This document shows positions 18,527-26,626 of a stretch of 64,000 bases of DNA, one piece after another. This DNA comes from Phaeospirillum sp. (GTDB taxonomy: Bacteria > Pseudomonadota > Alphaproteobacteria > Rhodospirillales > Magnetospirillaceae). The position numbers were made by a program, and so were the translations under genes. Below the pieces are notes generated by a model. The model was not told the DNA's origin, did no database searches, and was given only the letters and a program-made list of their open reading frames with translations. The DNA is taken from the NCBI GenBank assembly GCA_030824585.1, contig JAVBXM010000014.1:1-64000 (forward strand). Direction: 5' to 3'. Positions within the stretch are counted from its first letter, which is position 1. The number at the start of each line of letters is the position of its first letter.

Positions 18527-19623
18527 CGGCTGAACTCGCGGATGGCCTCGGATACGGTCATGAATTCTATGTCTTGGGAGCCTTGGTAGGACGCCCGCAG
18601 TTGCGCGAGGTAATGGGGGTTCAGGCGAAGCTTGTCGTCGGGCACGGCCAGGATCTTACGGCGGAACATCTCTAGGCGGCCAATAGAGCGGCTGAGCTTG
18701 GCCGCCAGTACCACTGGGCTGGCATACGTCTTGACGTCGATGCCGATAGCGAGTCCGTCGATGCCTATATCGGCTGCGTCCGCTTGCGGATAGAGGGCCA
18801 CTCGTTTCCCATTGGTCGCTAACGAATCGTAGATGTGAATTTCATCGAGACCGGGTCCGACCCAGTAAGCGAGGATGGCGTTAGTAGCGAGGCGCCATAG
18901 GCCGGGTTCCGTGATCACGTCGCGCTTGGCTGGGACTGGACAGGCCAGACGGCACTGACGGATGCGGCATCGGCCACTAGGAAAGGAAACGGCGTCACGC
19001 TCTGGCCATAATATGCTACCGCACTTGGCGCAGCGGATGCCTCGCCCCCCCTGAAGCGCGGCTTGAGGAATTGGCCTGTAGAAGGACATGATGGTCCGCG
19101 CCGACGCTGCATGACCACCCTCAACGATGAAACGGTGGATGTCCTCCTCGTGGACGGCAGGATGGCGCACAACAAAACCGCGGATCGCGGTGTAGGCCTC
19201 GGCGCGCTGCCTGGGCGGGTAGTCTTTAAGGGCGAGGCGCAGATGCTCATGATGAAGCTCTTCCTGGGCGGAAATCTCTGAATCGCCCGCATGCGCCAAT
19301 TCCCGGCAATCGGCTGTCGGGACGCCCAGGTCAGGGTCAACCAATGCCACATCGGCATAGCGAAACGGCGGTTGGAATGCCGCTAGACCCCAGTCACGAA
19401 ACGGCTGGCTAGCCTTGGCCATTACTTCGTGCAGGCTAGCGCCCCAGTCCTCGACACGCTCGGCAGCGCAAAGGCCGGACAGCAATGTGAGCCCCCGCCG
19501 CGTTGAAGCTGGAAGTGACGCATCCTGTTGAACCGCTCGGCCATCTGCAACGATTTGATCAAAGACGTCGGTGAAACCTCGCGCTAGACGGCTGACTATG
19601 ATCTCTGGCCGGGGGTCTAACAT
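18523..19623 (-). CDS. PD-(D/E)xK nuclease of the pPIWI-RE module
   Basis: A 366-residue protein, first gene of the cargo operon. A Cys cluster at C198, C201, C219, C224 and C228 (CAKC...CRIRQCRLAC) probably binds zinc. Downstream is a restriction-endonuclease-like core: a helical Glu in EPGLWRL, then D285 with spacing of ten residues to I-D296-V-K298 (GLAIGIDVKTY), the D-(x)n-D/ExK signature for Mg2+-dependent DNA cleavage. Gene order (nuclease, DinG-like helicase, PIWI) is exactly that of the published three-gene pPIWI-RE systems, which supports assignment as the pPIWI-RE-associated REase. The ATG at 19623 lacks a strong ribosome site. It ends overlapping the helicase ATG. Confidence 0.8.
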   Translation of the reverse strand: MLDPRPEIIVSRLARGFTDVFDQIVADGRAVQQDASLPASTRRGLTLLSGLCAAERVEDWGASLHEVMAKASQPFRDWGLAAFQPPFRYADVALVDPDLGVPTADCRELAHAGDSEISAQEELHHEHLRLALKDYPPRQRAEAYTAIRGFVVRHPAVHEEDIHRFIVEGGHAASARTIMSFYRPIPQAALQGGRGIRCAKCGSILWPERDAVSFPSGRCRIRQCRLACPVPAKRDVITEPGLWRLATNAILAYWVGPGLDEIHIYDSLATNGKRVALYPQADAADIGIDGLAIGIDVKTYASPVVLAAKLSRSIGRLEMFRRKILAVPDDKLRLNPHYLAQLRASYQGSQDIEFMTVSEAIREFSR

Positions 19624-19691
19624 GAGCGCATCGCCAGGGCAGGTTGGGGGTAGCGCAGTTCAACCCTTGCGGATTGCGCTGCATCCTTTGG

Positions 19692-19719
19692 GTTATACCT
19701 TCTGACGATAGATATGCAA
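19692..19719 (-). promoter_or_regulatory. Candidate promoter of the pPIWI-RE operon with upstream palindrome
   Basis: In the 158-bp gap before the nuclease gene, the minus strand reads TTGCAT (19719-19714), a 16-nt spacer and TATAAC (19697-19692), a reasonable sigma-70 type promoter giving a leader of about 60 nt. Nine bp upstream of the -35 is a perfect palindrome GATGCCTGGCATC (19729-19741), a candidate operator. This gap is the only space between the recombinase operon and the cargo operon, so the cargo probably has its own control. Confidence 0.4.
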
Positions 19720-19781
19720 ACTTCAATCGATGCCAGGCATCTTCGCCGCAACCGGCATTTGTGCGGAATAGGTCGCCGTCC

Positions 19782-20291
19782 TTATCCGTCAGTATCCGCG
19801 TCCTCTACGACGGAGGTCGGGAATGGGGCGACAATCGCCGTCGACATTGCTCCGATCTCTTGTAGGCGATCCAAAACTGTCCGGTAATCATCGAAGAATC
19901 GCGACCAGGCGCGCATGCCGCCCATCTCTCCAATGGCATGAATCATGGCACGATGAGAAGCAGTCAGTAGCGCAGCCCGCTCCTCCAGTTCACGGATACG
20001 GGCATCCTTTCGCTCCAAGGCGGCGGCGAGGTTAGATTTTGAGCTTTTGTCCGTCCGCTCAATCATCCGGCGTAGTTCCGTTTGGCGAGACTGCCACTCA
20101 GCGAGTCTGGCATTCCGCCAGGGGTCGCGGGTGATGGACGACGCGTGGTCAACTCTCTCCAACCGGCGAGCCACGGCCCGTGCGGTGATGGACTCGTTAT
20201 TCTGGAGCATCACATCAAGGATTGCTATGAAAGTGCGGTCCGTCTGTTCCGCTTCGCTTGTGCGGCGGGAAGGGAAGGGAGCTTCAGACAT
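19782..20291 (-). CDS. GinD/TnpC-like small recombination helper
   Basis: A 169-residue protein, last of the recombinase quartet, overlapping the third recombinase gene by 8 bp, with GAGGA upstream of its ATG. The N-terminal half (TFIAILDVMLQNNESITARAVARRL) looks like a helix-turn-helix, and residues ~75-120 form a charged coiled coil (ALERKDARIRELEERAALL). Size, position and HTH plus coiled-coil build match Tn554 TnpC and the fourth gene of GInt operons, which aids excision and integration. There is no catalytic motif. Sequence similarity to named members could not be checked, so the assignment rests on context and architecture. Confidence 0.65.
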   Translation of the reverse strand: MSEAPFPSRRTSEAEQTDRTFIAILDVMLQNNESITARAVARRLERVDHASSITRDPWRNARLAEWQSRQTELRRMIERTDKSSKSNLAAALERKDARIRELEERAALLTASHRAMIHAIGEMGGMRAWSRFFDDYRTVLDRLQEIGAMSTAIVAPFPTSVVEDADTDG

Positions 20292-22527
20292 CCAAAAGTG
20301 TCCTCATCTTTCTGATCGGGGCGGAACGGTCCGCTCCCTCCGGGAATGGCCGCTGTCCGTCCGTCGTCCCCAGTACCTTGTTGATGCTGGCGATCATCGC
20401 TTCCGCGTGCCGAAGCTGGTTGTCCCGCCCGATGCCGGGCCGCCGTCCCTCGATCTCGTCAACCGCTCTGGCCATCGCTGCCCTTGTCTGTTCCAGGTTG
20501 CGGCGATGACGCTGGATGTCCGTGGCGACCAAATGGTTACAGCCGTCAAAGCATTGAAGGTGCTTGGGGCAGGGGTCGATAGTGAAGCTGTTGATGCAAT
20601 GGCCGTACGGCGTCGCGTGAAATCCGTCCGCTTCGGCGGCGAGGAACTCGAAGGCACGCTCGTCGCCGAACTCAAGTTGGATGCGCTTGAAGGTATCGAC
20701 GATGGGGCCGGACGCTTTGCCCGCCTGAATCATCGCGGCCACGGTCTGCGCCTTCTCGGGTAGTTCGCGGGCCGCTGGCGGCAGGTCGATTGCGGCGAGA
20801 TCCTCGGCAAGGCTCCGATGGTCGTATTCATAGCTCTGGGCGACGGTGCGGCGGTTGAACCGCTTCGTTATCATGGCATCGGCGATGCCTAGACGGAACA
20901 GCTCGGTGTTCTGCAAATGCCGGAGTGCGTGGGTGTTGAGGCCGAGACGGCGGTCCTCGGCGGTCTCCCCATAGCGGGCGAATATTCCCTTGTCGCTTGG
21001 AGCAAGGTGGATCATGAGGTCATGCGGTGTCACCCGTCCTACCGCGAAATATCGACTCACATCGCAGATCCCGTCATTGCGGGTCTCGACGATGGCGCGT
21101 TTGGGACACAGAAAGAGGAGTTCGTCGGCCCGGAGGAATTTTCCGTCACCTAACGGAAAGGGGAGGGTGTCCGAGAGTTTGGTCGGGAGATGTTCGGTGA
21201 CCAAATTCTCAATTTCACAGACGCGAACACGACCTGCAAATTTAGGCCAACCGGCCTCAGCCAGCCGGTTCCAATAGCTATAAAACGGCTGCGCGAAAGC
21301 CCCCGGCGACCGATCTTGCTGCTCGGCAATCTTTCCCAAAACAGCCACATCGAATCTCTGCCGATATTCCCTTGTCAGGTCCTCAGGCAGGCCGGCGGCA
21401 CGGATCTGGGGATTGCCGGACAGACGGACGTAGAGGTCAAACAGCGAGATAAATTCGTCTTCACCAAACTCGGGAAAGTGACGGCCAGTCTCGGCCTGGC
21501 TGCGCAGGCGTGCACGGAGCGGCGCGGTAAGCTTGACGATGCCGTCCAGCGTCTCCTCGATGATCGGTTCGAACAGCGTGGGAACATGTTGGAAGGCTTG
21601 GTACAAGAGAACGCTGTTCTCGTCGCGACCCCATTGCTTTTCGGCAAAGTGCCGAAGCATCAGGGTCCGGGAAACGCCGCCGACCGTGCCCGCGTCTCTG
21701 CCGTCGACATCGACGTAGTCGCGTACCCGCTTCCAATCCGCTGGGATCGAACACACCTCGCCAACCCGCAGGCCGCAGAGGATCAGCAACTTGATTTGAG
21801 CGAACCGAAGAGCGTCCGAGAAGGTGCGGGGGTGCTCAGTGAATACAATGCGGACCAACTCCCAAAGTGCCCTCAATTCGGGCAGGCGCTCTTCATTCTT
21901 ACGTTCACCAAGCCTTCTCCGAATCTGAGGACCACGCTTGACCGGCCGCGTGCGCTCGCCTTTTTCATCTCGCAGCAGCTGGTGGAACGGCCCTCGGTTG
22001 CAGAGGTGGCGTGCATCAAGGATATACTTGACCACGCTTTCAACCAGTTCTCCCAGCTTGCCGGATGCCTGGGCGGCGATGGCCACGGAACGGGCAAAAC
22101 GGACATCGTCGGCCGTCATGGCCCACGGCTCGGCGCCGGATAGTGCTTGCACGCAGGTCCCCAGCACCCTGAGCGGACGGATCACCTGGCTGTTTACATG
22201 GGCCGGCGTGTTTCGGGAGACCAGGATCTGTTGAATTGTGGCAGCCTTGATAAGGTCCTGCCATCCTCGACTCAACGCGCCTTTTGCCACGGCAGGGCGG
22301 CCAGACTCGGCCAGACGCCGGTTCAGAACCTCGATCGTGTTTCTGTCGCCCCCGAGATCGGAAAGACGGGCCGTGGGCGGCGGCACCGCTCCGGCCATGG
22401 CGGTGAGGTCCCAGGCTGCCTGCTTGTCGATGAAGCCGTCACATTCGACGGGTAGCTCCCACGGAATATTTCGTTCGACTGCCAGCGTCCGTGCTGCGGC
22501 CACGTATGCGGCGAAGGCATCATTCAT
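20284..22527 (-). CDS. Tyrosine recombinase 3 (GinC-like)
   Basis: I take ATG 22527 (MNDAFAAYVAAART), which has AAGGAG 6 nt upstream, rather than the GTG at 22551, giving 747 residues. The catalytic region shows Arg I in LCGLRVGEVCSIP, then HALRHLQ (R536, H537) and SYEYDH (Tyr 566 or 568 as nucleophile). After this comes a C-terminal extension with a possible zinc site, HCINSFTIDPCPKHLQCFDGC. It is much longer than a simple integrase, as is usual for the third member of recombinase trios (Tn554 TnpB is about 630). Overlap with its neighbours indicates one translational unit. Confidence 0.8.
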   Translation of the reverse strand: MNDAFAAYVAAARTLAVERNIPWELPVECDGFIDKQAAWDLTAMAGAVPPPTARLSDLGGDRNTIEVLNRRLAESGRPAVAKGALSRGWQDLIKAATIQQILVSRNTPAHVNSQVIRPLRVLGTCVQALSGAEPWAMTADDVRFARSVAIAAQASGKLGELVESVVKYILDARHLCNRGPFHQLLRDEKGERTRPVKRGPQIRRRLGERKNEERLPELRALWELVRIVFTEHPRTFSDALRFAQIKLLILCGLRVGEVCSIPADWKRVRDYVDVDGRDAGTVGGVSRTLMLRHFAEKQWGRDENSVLLYQAFQHVPTLFEPIIEETLDGIVKLTAPLRARLRSQAETGRHFPEFGEDEFISLFDLYVRLSGNPQIRAAGLPEDLTREYRQRFDVAVLGKIAEQQDRSPGAFAQPFYSYWNRLAEAGWPKFAGRVRVCEIENLVTEHLPTKLSDTLPFPLGDGKFLRADELLFLCPKRAIVETRNDGICDVSRYFAVGRVTPHDLMIHLAPSDKGIFARYGETAEDRRLGLNTHALRHLQNTELFRLGIADAMITKRFNRRTVAQSYEYDHRSLAEDLAAIDLPPAARELPEKAQTVAAMIQAGKASGPIVDTFKRIQLEFGDERAFEFLAAEADGFHATPYGHCINSFTIDPCPKHLQCFDGCNHLVATDIQRHRRNLEQTRAAMARAVDEIEGRRPGIGRDNQLRHAEAMIASINKVLGTTDGQRPFPEGADRSAPIRKMRTLLDV

Positions 22528-24070
22528 GGACATCTCCTTCAGCGCCGGCACCGAGCGCCTTGATGATGGCCTGGACCGTTTCTAGGGTAACCTTCAACTG
22601 AACGAACGCCGGCGATTGGTTGTCCCCGAGAGATTCGTCGAAGAAGAAGCGGACGACGGGGCGCAGTTTGTCCAAAACCTCCCTGTGGATGGTCACGTCG
22701 TTGAGCGGAAAGAATTTCCGGCAGGTATAGCAGGAGAGAACAGGGTTCTTGGAGCACAGTGACTGGCCGAGATCGCAGCCGCCGATGCCGGCAATGGGAA
22801 TACCATGTGGTACGCCCCCGACCTGTTTGTCCGATGGCATGCCGAGTAGAGCTACTTTGTCGATTGTGCGGGATCGCGCCACTTCGACGATGGCGCTGTA
22901 GATAGGGGAGATCGCCAGCGCCTTGTTCAGCTTTTCTGCCTGGGTCGGGGAGGCCTCGAAGTAGTCGAGCGATGTGTCCGCTTGGGAGTGGCCGAGGAAC
23001 TCGGCCACTTCCTCGACCGTAGCCCCCGCATCGGCCAGACGTTGGGCTGCGGAATGGCGAAGGTCTGTCGCAGTACGACGGATGCCAGTCACCTGTTCGG
23101 TGGTGTCTCCAATCGCCTTGATCATCAAAGAACGCGCGAATGGAAACAGCTTGGCGTCGCTCGCCGTTTCCGACCGTAACCACACCCGAGCAAGATGCCG
23201 GCGCCGGCTATACTCCACGAGAAGAGGAGCCCACTCGAGTTTGATTTTACGAACGAAAGCGGTCTTCTCAGTAGACTTTCGCTTCTTCGCCCGGTATGCC
23301 AAGAAATGAACCAAAGGCCCGTCCCCTTCACCTGGATAGATGCGGAGATCATCGAGATTGAGGCGACTGATCTGCACCGGACGGAGGCCGTGCTGATAGC
23401 TGATGCAGAGCAAGCAAGCCTTGGCCAACTCCTCGTCGGAGGCGTAGGCTGCACTTTCGGTCACGTAGTCGAGGTGCTCGATGATCTTGGCTTCCTCGTC
23501 GGCGGTCAGTATCGATTCGCCGCTGATGACACCCTGATAGTTGTCATTCCAATCGAAGGGCAGGGAGCGCACAAAATCGACATGCCCAGGACGGAAGTCG
23601 CCCAGGCACATTTCGCACATAAAATGTAAGAACAGCTTTGTGGCGTGGGCAACGCTCTGTTGGATTGCAGCACGCCAACGAGTGTCCCAGTAGATTTGCC
23701 ATCCATGAAGCGGTCGTTCGACTGCATCTAAAAACCACGTGGCACCATAATCTCTGAAAATTGACATGACGGAGAAATAGCATTTTTGTGTAATCGTTGG
23801 GCTTTTCCCGTGCAGCAGCCAAGCAAAAAAGTTCTTCAATAATATTTTCACATCTTCATCGTGGATAATTTTTACGTCCAGTGTTATAGAGATAGTATCA
23901 TACTTGATATTCCAGAGGTCGCTTTCGGAGGGGTGGCGGATTGTCTTCCACTCATCCTCGTATTCATCCAGGTAACGGATATGGGATGGCAAGGAGGGCA
24001 GGGCAGTGATGGCGCTCCTCGCCACCGCATGCGCCTGGGAATTGCCAGCGTTTTCCCGGCTTCTGGCCAT
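22520..24070 (-). CDS. Tyrosine recombinase 2 (GinB-like)
   Basis: A 516-residue protein. Box I Arg lies in YQHGLRPVQISRLNL, box II is TATDLRHSAAQRL (R338, H339), then FLGHSQADTSLDYFEA with Tyr370 as nucleophile. The C-terminal region has CDLGQSLCSKNP and LSCYTCRKFFPL, a likely zinc-binding finger also seen in other recombinase-trio proteins. The start codon shares one base with the stop of the first recombinase (TAATG) and the end overlaps the third by 8 bp. It should act with its partners to cut and rejoin the island ends. Confidence 0.85.
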   Translation of the reverse strand: MARSRENAGNSQAHAVARSAITALPSLPSHIRYLDEYEDEWKTIRHPSESDLWNIKYDTISITLDVKIIHDEDVKILLKNFFAWLLHGKSPTITQKCYFSVMSIFRDYGATWFLDAVERPLHGWQIYWDTRWRAAIQQSVAHATKLFLHFMCEMCLGDFRPGHVDFVRSLPFDWNDNYQGVISGESILTADEEAKIIEHLDYVTESAAYASDEELAKACLLCISYQHGLRPVQISRLNLDDLRIYPGEGDGPLVHFLAYRAKKRKSTEKTAFVRKIKLEWAPLLVEYSRRRHLARVWLRSETASDAKLFPFARSLMIKAIGDTTEQVTGIRRTATDLRHSAAQRLADAGATVEEVAEFLGHSQADTSLDYFEASPTQAEKLNKALAISPIYSAIVEVARSRTIDKVALLGMPSDKQVGGVPHGIPIAGIGGCDLGQSLCSKNPVLSCYTCRKFFPLNDVTIHREVLDKLRPVVRFFFDESLGDNQSPAFVQLKVTLETVQAIIKALGAGAEGDVHE

Positions 24071-25326
24071 TAGCTATCCTGCCGGATCATTGCTTCTGGG
24101 TTACCTTCGATGGAGCGGATCGCGCGGAGAACATCCACGCGATCATCGAACTTCTTATGCCAGACGGAGATCAACCGATCCTCGAAATAGGCCCGGGCGT
24201 AGTGACGAGGCATCTCGGAATCTTTGGCCCATCCGAAAAATACCCGGAGGTTCTGGAGTGCCAATTCCATCTCCATGCCGTCGCCAACGAATTCGGCCAT
24301 TCGGACGACTGCGCAGGTGTGCCGGCAATCATGAGGCGTCACCTTGTCGGTGTGGAGGCGGTTGCGCAGTTCAGTCCTGGCTGCCGGGGAGAGCGCGCCG
24401 GAAAGGCCATCAAACATGAGGTTGACCGTAGGCAACGCCAGCGGCCGGTGGCGATTGGATGCGATCAGGAAGGTGTGGTCTTGCCTTCCACGGTAGTTGT
24501 CCACGTAGTGCTGGACGATGTCGGCGACCCCATCCGCGATTGGGATCTGGCGGTGCGATAGGGCCGTCTTGATGCCTGGCGCGGTGTAGCGGGGATCTTC
24601 GCTCTCGTACTGATTCCAGGTAACGTCGATCCATTTGCGGTAGCCGCCAATCCTCGGGTCAAAATCCTCTTTGATGGCGTCGAGGGGCAGAATTAGCGCC
24701 TCGCTCCGTCGCAGTCCTTGGTGAAGGTAGAGCAGGAAGAGGGCATAATTGCGCCACCTCTGGCCCTCGGAGCGAAATGGGTTCCTGACCGAGGTCGGGT
24801 CGGCAATGGCATAGAGGTCTTCGACGACGGCTGCCGGCATCGCCCGCATCGCCTTCATCTTTGGCTGCCGGGAAACTTTGAGGCTTGCGTAGAGACGCTG
24901 GAGGCGGTGTAGGCGGGCCTGCATCACGTCAAAGGAACGTGGAGTGCCGTCGCTTCGGGAGCGGCGCTCGAAAATGTCCCGGACGAACTCCATAGCGGCG
25001 CGCCAGTCGATGCTGCGGTCCGTGCGGGAATTGGCGGAGGCGTTGCGGACATGGACGAAGAAGCCCTCTAGGCAGCCTTCTAGCAGGTCGAAATCGCTTT
25101 CGGCGATCAGGCGGTCAAGACAGTCCGCGCCGGTTTGCTCGCGGACGGATCGGTAGAGTCGATCGATGGCCAGCAGCTTGGCGGCCAGTGTGGAATCGCT
25201 GAGGCCGCTGCCATGCAGGGCTTCCCACACTGTGGCCCAATACCGGGGGGCGCCACGGTCGTCGGTGAGCACCTGTCCATTCAGGTGGGGCGGAAGTCGG
25301 GGGGATCTTATCCGTTCGAGCGTCAT
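24070..25326 (-). CDS. Tyrosine recombinase 1 (GinA-like)
   Basis: A 418-residue protein from ATG 25326; a GTG at 25338 would add four residues. Catalytic signature: LHQGLRRSEALILPL (box I Arg), TPHDCRHTCAVV (R335, H336), FFGWAKDSEMPRHYARAYFED with Tyr376. The N-terminal ~150 residues resemble a core-binding SAM-like domain. It is the first gene of the quartet and lies next to the right end of the island, as GInt operons do. The leader of about 100 bp contains the two repeated end motifs, so the recombinases may regulate their own transcription by binding there; that is inference. Confidence 0.85.
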   Translation of the reverse strand: MTLERIRSPRLPPHLNGQVLTDDRGAPRYWATVWEALHGSGLSDSTLAAKLLAIDRLYRSVREQTGADCLDRLIAESDFDLLEGCLEGFFVHVRNASANSRTDRSIDWRAAMEFVRDIFERRSRSDGTPRSFDVMQARLHRLQRLYASLKVSRQPKMKAMRAMPAAVVEDLYAIADPTSVRNPFRSEGQRWRNYALFLLYLHQGLRRSEALILPLDAIKEDFDPRIGGYRKWIDVTWNQYESEDPRYTAPGIKTALSHRQIPIADGVADIVQHYVDNYRGRQDHTFLIASNRHRPLALPTVNLMFDGLSGALSPAARTELRNRLHTDKVTPHDCRHTCAVVRMAEFVGDGMEMELALQNLRVFFGWAKDSEMPRHYARAYFEDRLISVWHKKFDDRVDVLRAIRSIEGNPEAMIRQDS

Positions 25327-25359
25327 TGTCCGACACACTACGAGACGGGCGGACTTGCC

Positions 25360-25459
25360 GCAACAGTCGAAACAAGACTCTACTCCAGGTAGCGTTGCGT
25401 CTCAGAATGGTGAGAAACGGGCTGTCACGCAACAGGCACGAAACTAGTCTTGGGTCGCA
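25360..25459 (+). repeat. Right island end: two repeated motifs and GTCGCA core
   Basis: Two similar units lie in direct orientation: GCAACAG, 1 nt, CGAAAC, AAGACT at 25360-25379, and GCAACAG, 3 nt, CGAAACT, AGTCT at 25429-25450. The outer unit is 8 nt from GTCGCA (25454-25459). The left end has the outer unit inverted with the same 8-nt spacing. Between the two units is a further small dyad, GTTGCGT (25394-25400) with ACGCAAC (25427-25433). The core is 10 bp from the nhaA stop codon. Confidence 0.55.
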
Positions 25460-25468
25460 TAATGTATA

Positions 25469-26626
25469 TTATGACGACAAACCACGACACCTCAGGAGCA
25501 CGATGGAGCCCAGGATGGCCGAAAGCCCCGATCCAGCCAAGACGCCGATTTTCACGGCGTCGGACGATTCCGGATGACCGCCGAAGGCCAGCGCGCCGAT
25601 GAACAGGCTCATGGTAAAGCCGATACCGCACAGGATGGCGATTCCGTAAAGCTGGGCCATGCTGGCGCCTTGCGGCCGCTCGGCGAAGCCCAGCCGGATG
25701 GCTGTCCAGGCCGCGCCGAACACGCCGATCTGCTTGCCCAGGAACAGGCCCAGCGCAACACCCAGCGGCAGCGATCCCAGGGCCGCCGAGGGCTGCAATC
25801 CGGTGAACGATACGCCGGCATTGGCGAAGCCGAAGATCGGCACGATGCCATAGGCCACCCATTTGGCCAGGGCGTGCTCCAGGCGATGCAGCGGCGAATG
25901 CCGATCACCGCCGGCGGGCCGCATGGGAATGGTCAGGGCCAGGGCGACACCGGCGATGGTGGCATGGATGCCCGATTGCAGCATGGCACCCCACAGCCCC
26001 GCCCCCAGCAGCAGGTAGGGCCATAATTTCCCGATTCCCAGCCGGTTGAGCCCCACCAGGGCGCCCAGCGCCGCCGCTGCCGCGCCCAGGGCCGGCAGCG
26101 AGAGATCGGCCGTGTAGAACAGCGCGATGATCAGCACCGCGCCGAGATCATCGATGATAGCCAGCGCGGTCAGAAAAATCTTGAGCGAGGCCGGCACCCG
26201 CGGCCCCAGCAGGGCCAGGACGCCCAGGGCGAAGGCGATGTCGGTGGCGGTGGGAATGGCCCAGCCCCGCAGGGTGGCCGGCGATTGGGCATTCAGCGCC
26301 AGATAGACCAGGGCCGGCGCCGCCATGCCGCCCAGGGCCCCCAGTCCGGGCAGGACGCGCCGCGACCAGGTGGACAATTGCCCGTGTACAACCTCGCGCT
26401 TGATCTCCAGGCCGACCAGCAGGAAGAACACCGCCATCAGGCCGTCATTGACCCAGTGCTCGACGGACAGACCGAACCCCTTGGCCTGCAAGGCGGAAAA
26501 ATAGGCTCCGGACAGCGGCGAATTGGCGACGACCAGCGCCAAGGCCGCGGCGATCATCAAGATGATGCCGCCCGCCGCCTCGCTTTGCAGGAAGTCGCGC
26601 AGAACGGAAAACGGCCTCTCAGCCAT
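25469..26626 (-). CDS. nhaA: Na+/H+ antiporter NhaA
   Basis: A 385-residue membrane protein with about 12 hydrophobic segments. Family hallmarks are the N-terminal [25 protein letters not shown], the [21 protein letters not shown] segment, and the transport-site aspartates in [14 protein letters not shown] and [16 protein letters not shown]. It exchanges sodium for protons across the inner membrane for pH and salt control. The length is normal. It overlaps the MBL-hydrolase gene by 8 bp and is the last gene of the housekeeping cluster. The mobile island is inserted just beyond its stop codon, leaving the coding sequence intact. Confidence 0.95.
   Translation of the reverse strand: MAERPFSVLRDFLQSEAAGGIILMIAAALALVVANSPLSGAYFSALQAKGFGLSVEHWVNDGLMAVFFLLVGLEIKREVVHGQLSTWSRRVLPGLGALGGMAAPALVYLALNAQSPATLRGWAIPTATDIAFALGVLALLGPRVPASLKIFLTALAIIDDLGAVLIIALFYTADLSLPALGAAAAALGALVGLNRLGIGKLWPYLLLGAGLWGAMLQSGIHATIAGVALALTIPMRPAGGDRHSPLHRLEHALAKWVAYGIVPIFGFANAGVSFTGLQPSAALGSLPLGVALGLFLGKQIGVFGAAWTAIRLGFAERPQGASMAQLYGIAILCGIGFTMSLFIGALAFGGHPESSDAVKIGVLAGSGLSAILGSIVLLRCRGLSS

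Larger units (their letters stand above)
3484..25459. mobile_element. GInt-type genomic island carrying a pPIWI-RE conflict operon
   Basis: The span is limited by a 6-bp direct repeat GTCGCA (3484-3489 and 25454-25459). Immediately inside, each end has an inverted motif: AGTTTCG then TGTTGC at 3498-3515, and GCAACA then CGAAACT at 25429-25445, both 8 nt from GTCGCA. The right end holds four overlapping minus-strand genes for three tyrosine recombinases and a small HTH/coiled-coil protein, the ginABCD organisation that defines GInts and is related to Tn554 TnpABC. The cargo is one four-gene operon. Base composition is lower in GC than the flanks, with many A/T-ending codons. Terminal positions are my inference from repeats; the mobile nature is strongly supported by gene content. 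Confidence 0.8.

Noticed and set aside
18523-19623. Reading the nuclease as a standard type II restriction enzyme
   Set aside because: There is no companion DNA methyltransferase in the island, and the Cys cluster plus helicase and PIWI neighbours fit the pPIWI-RE module instead.
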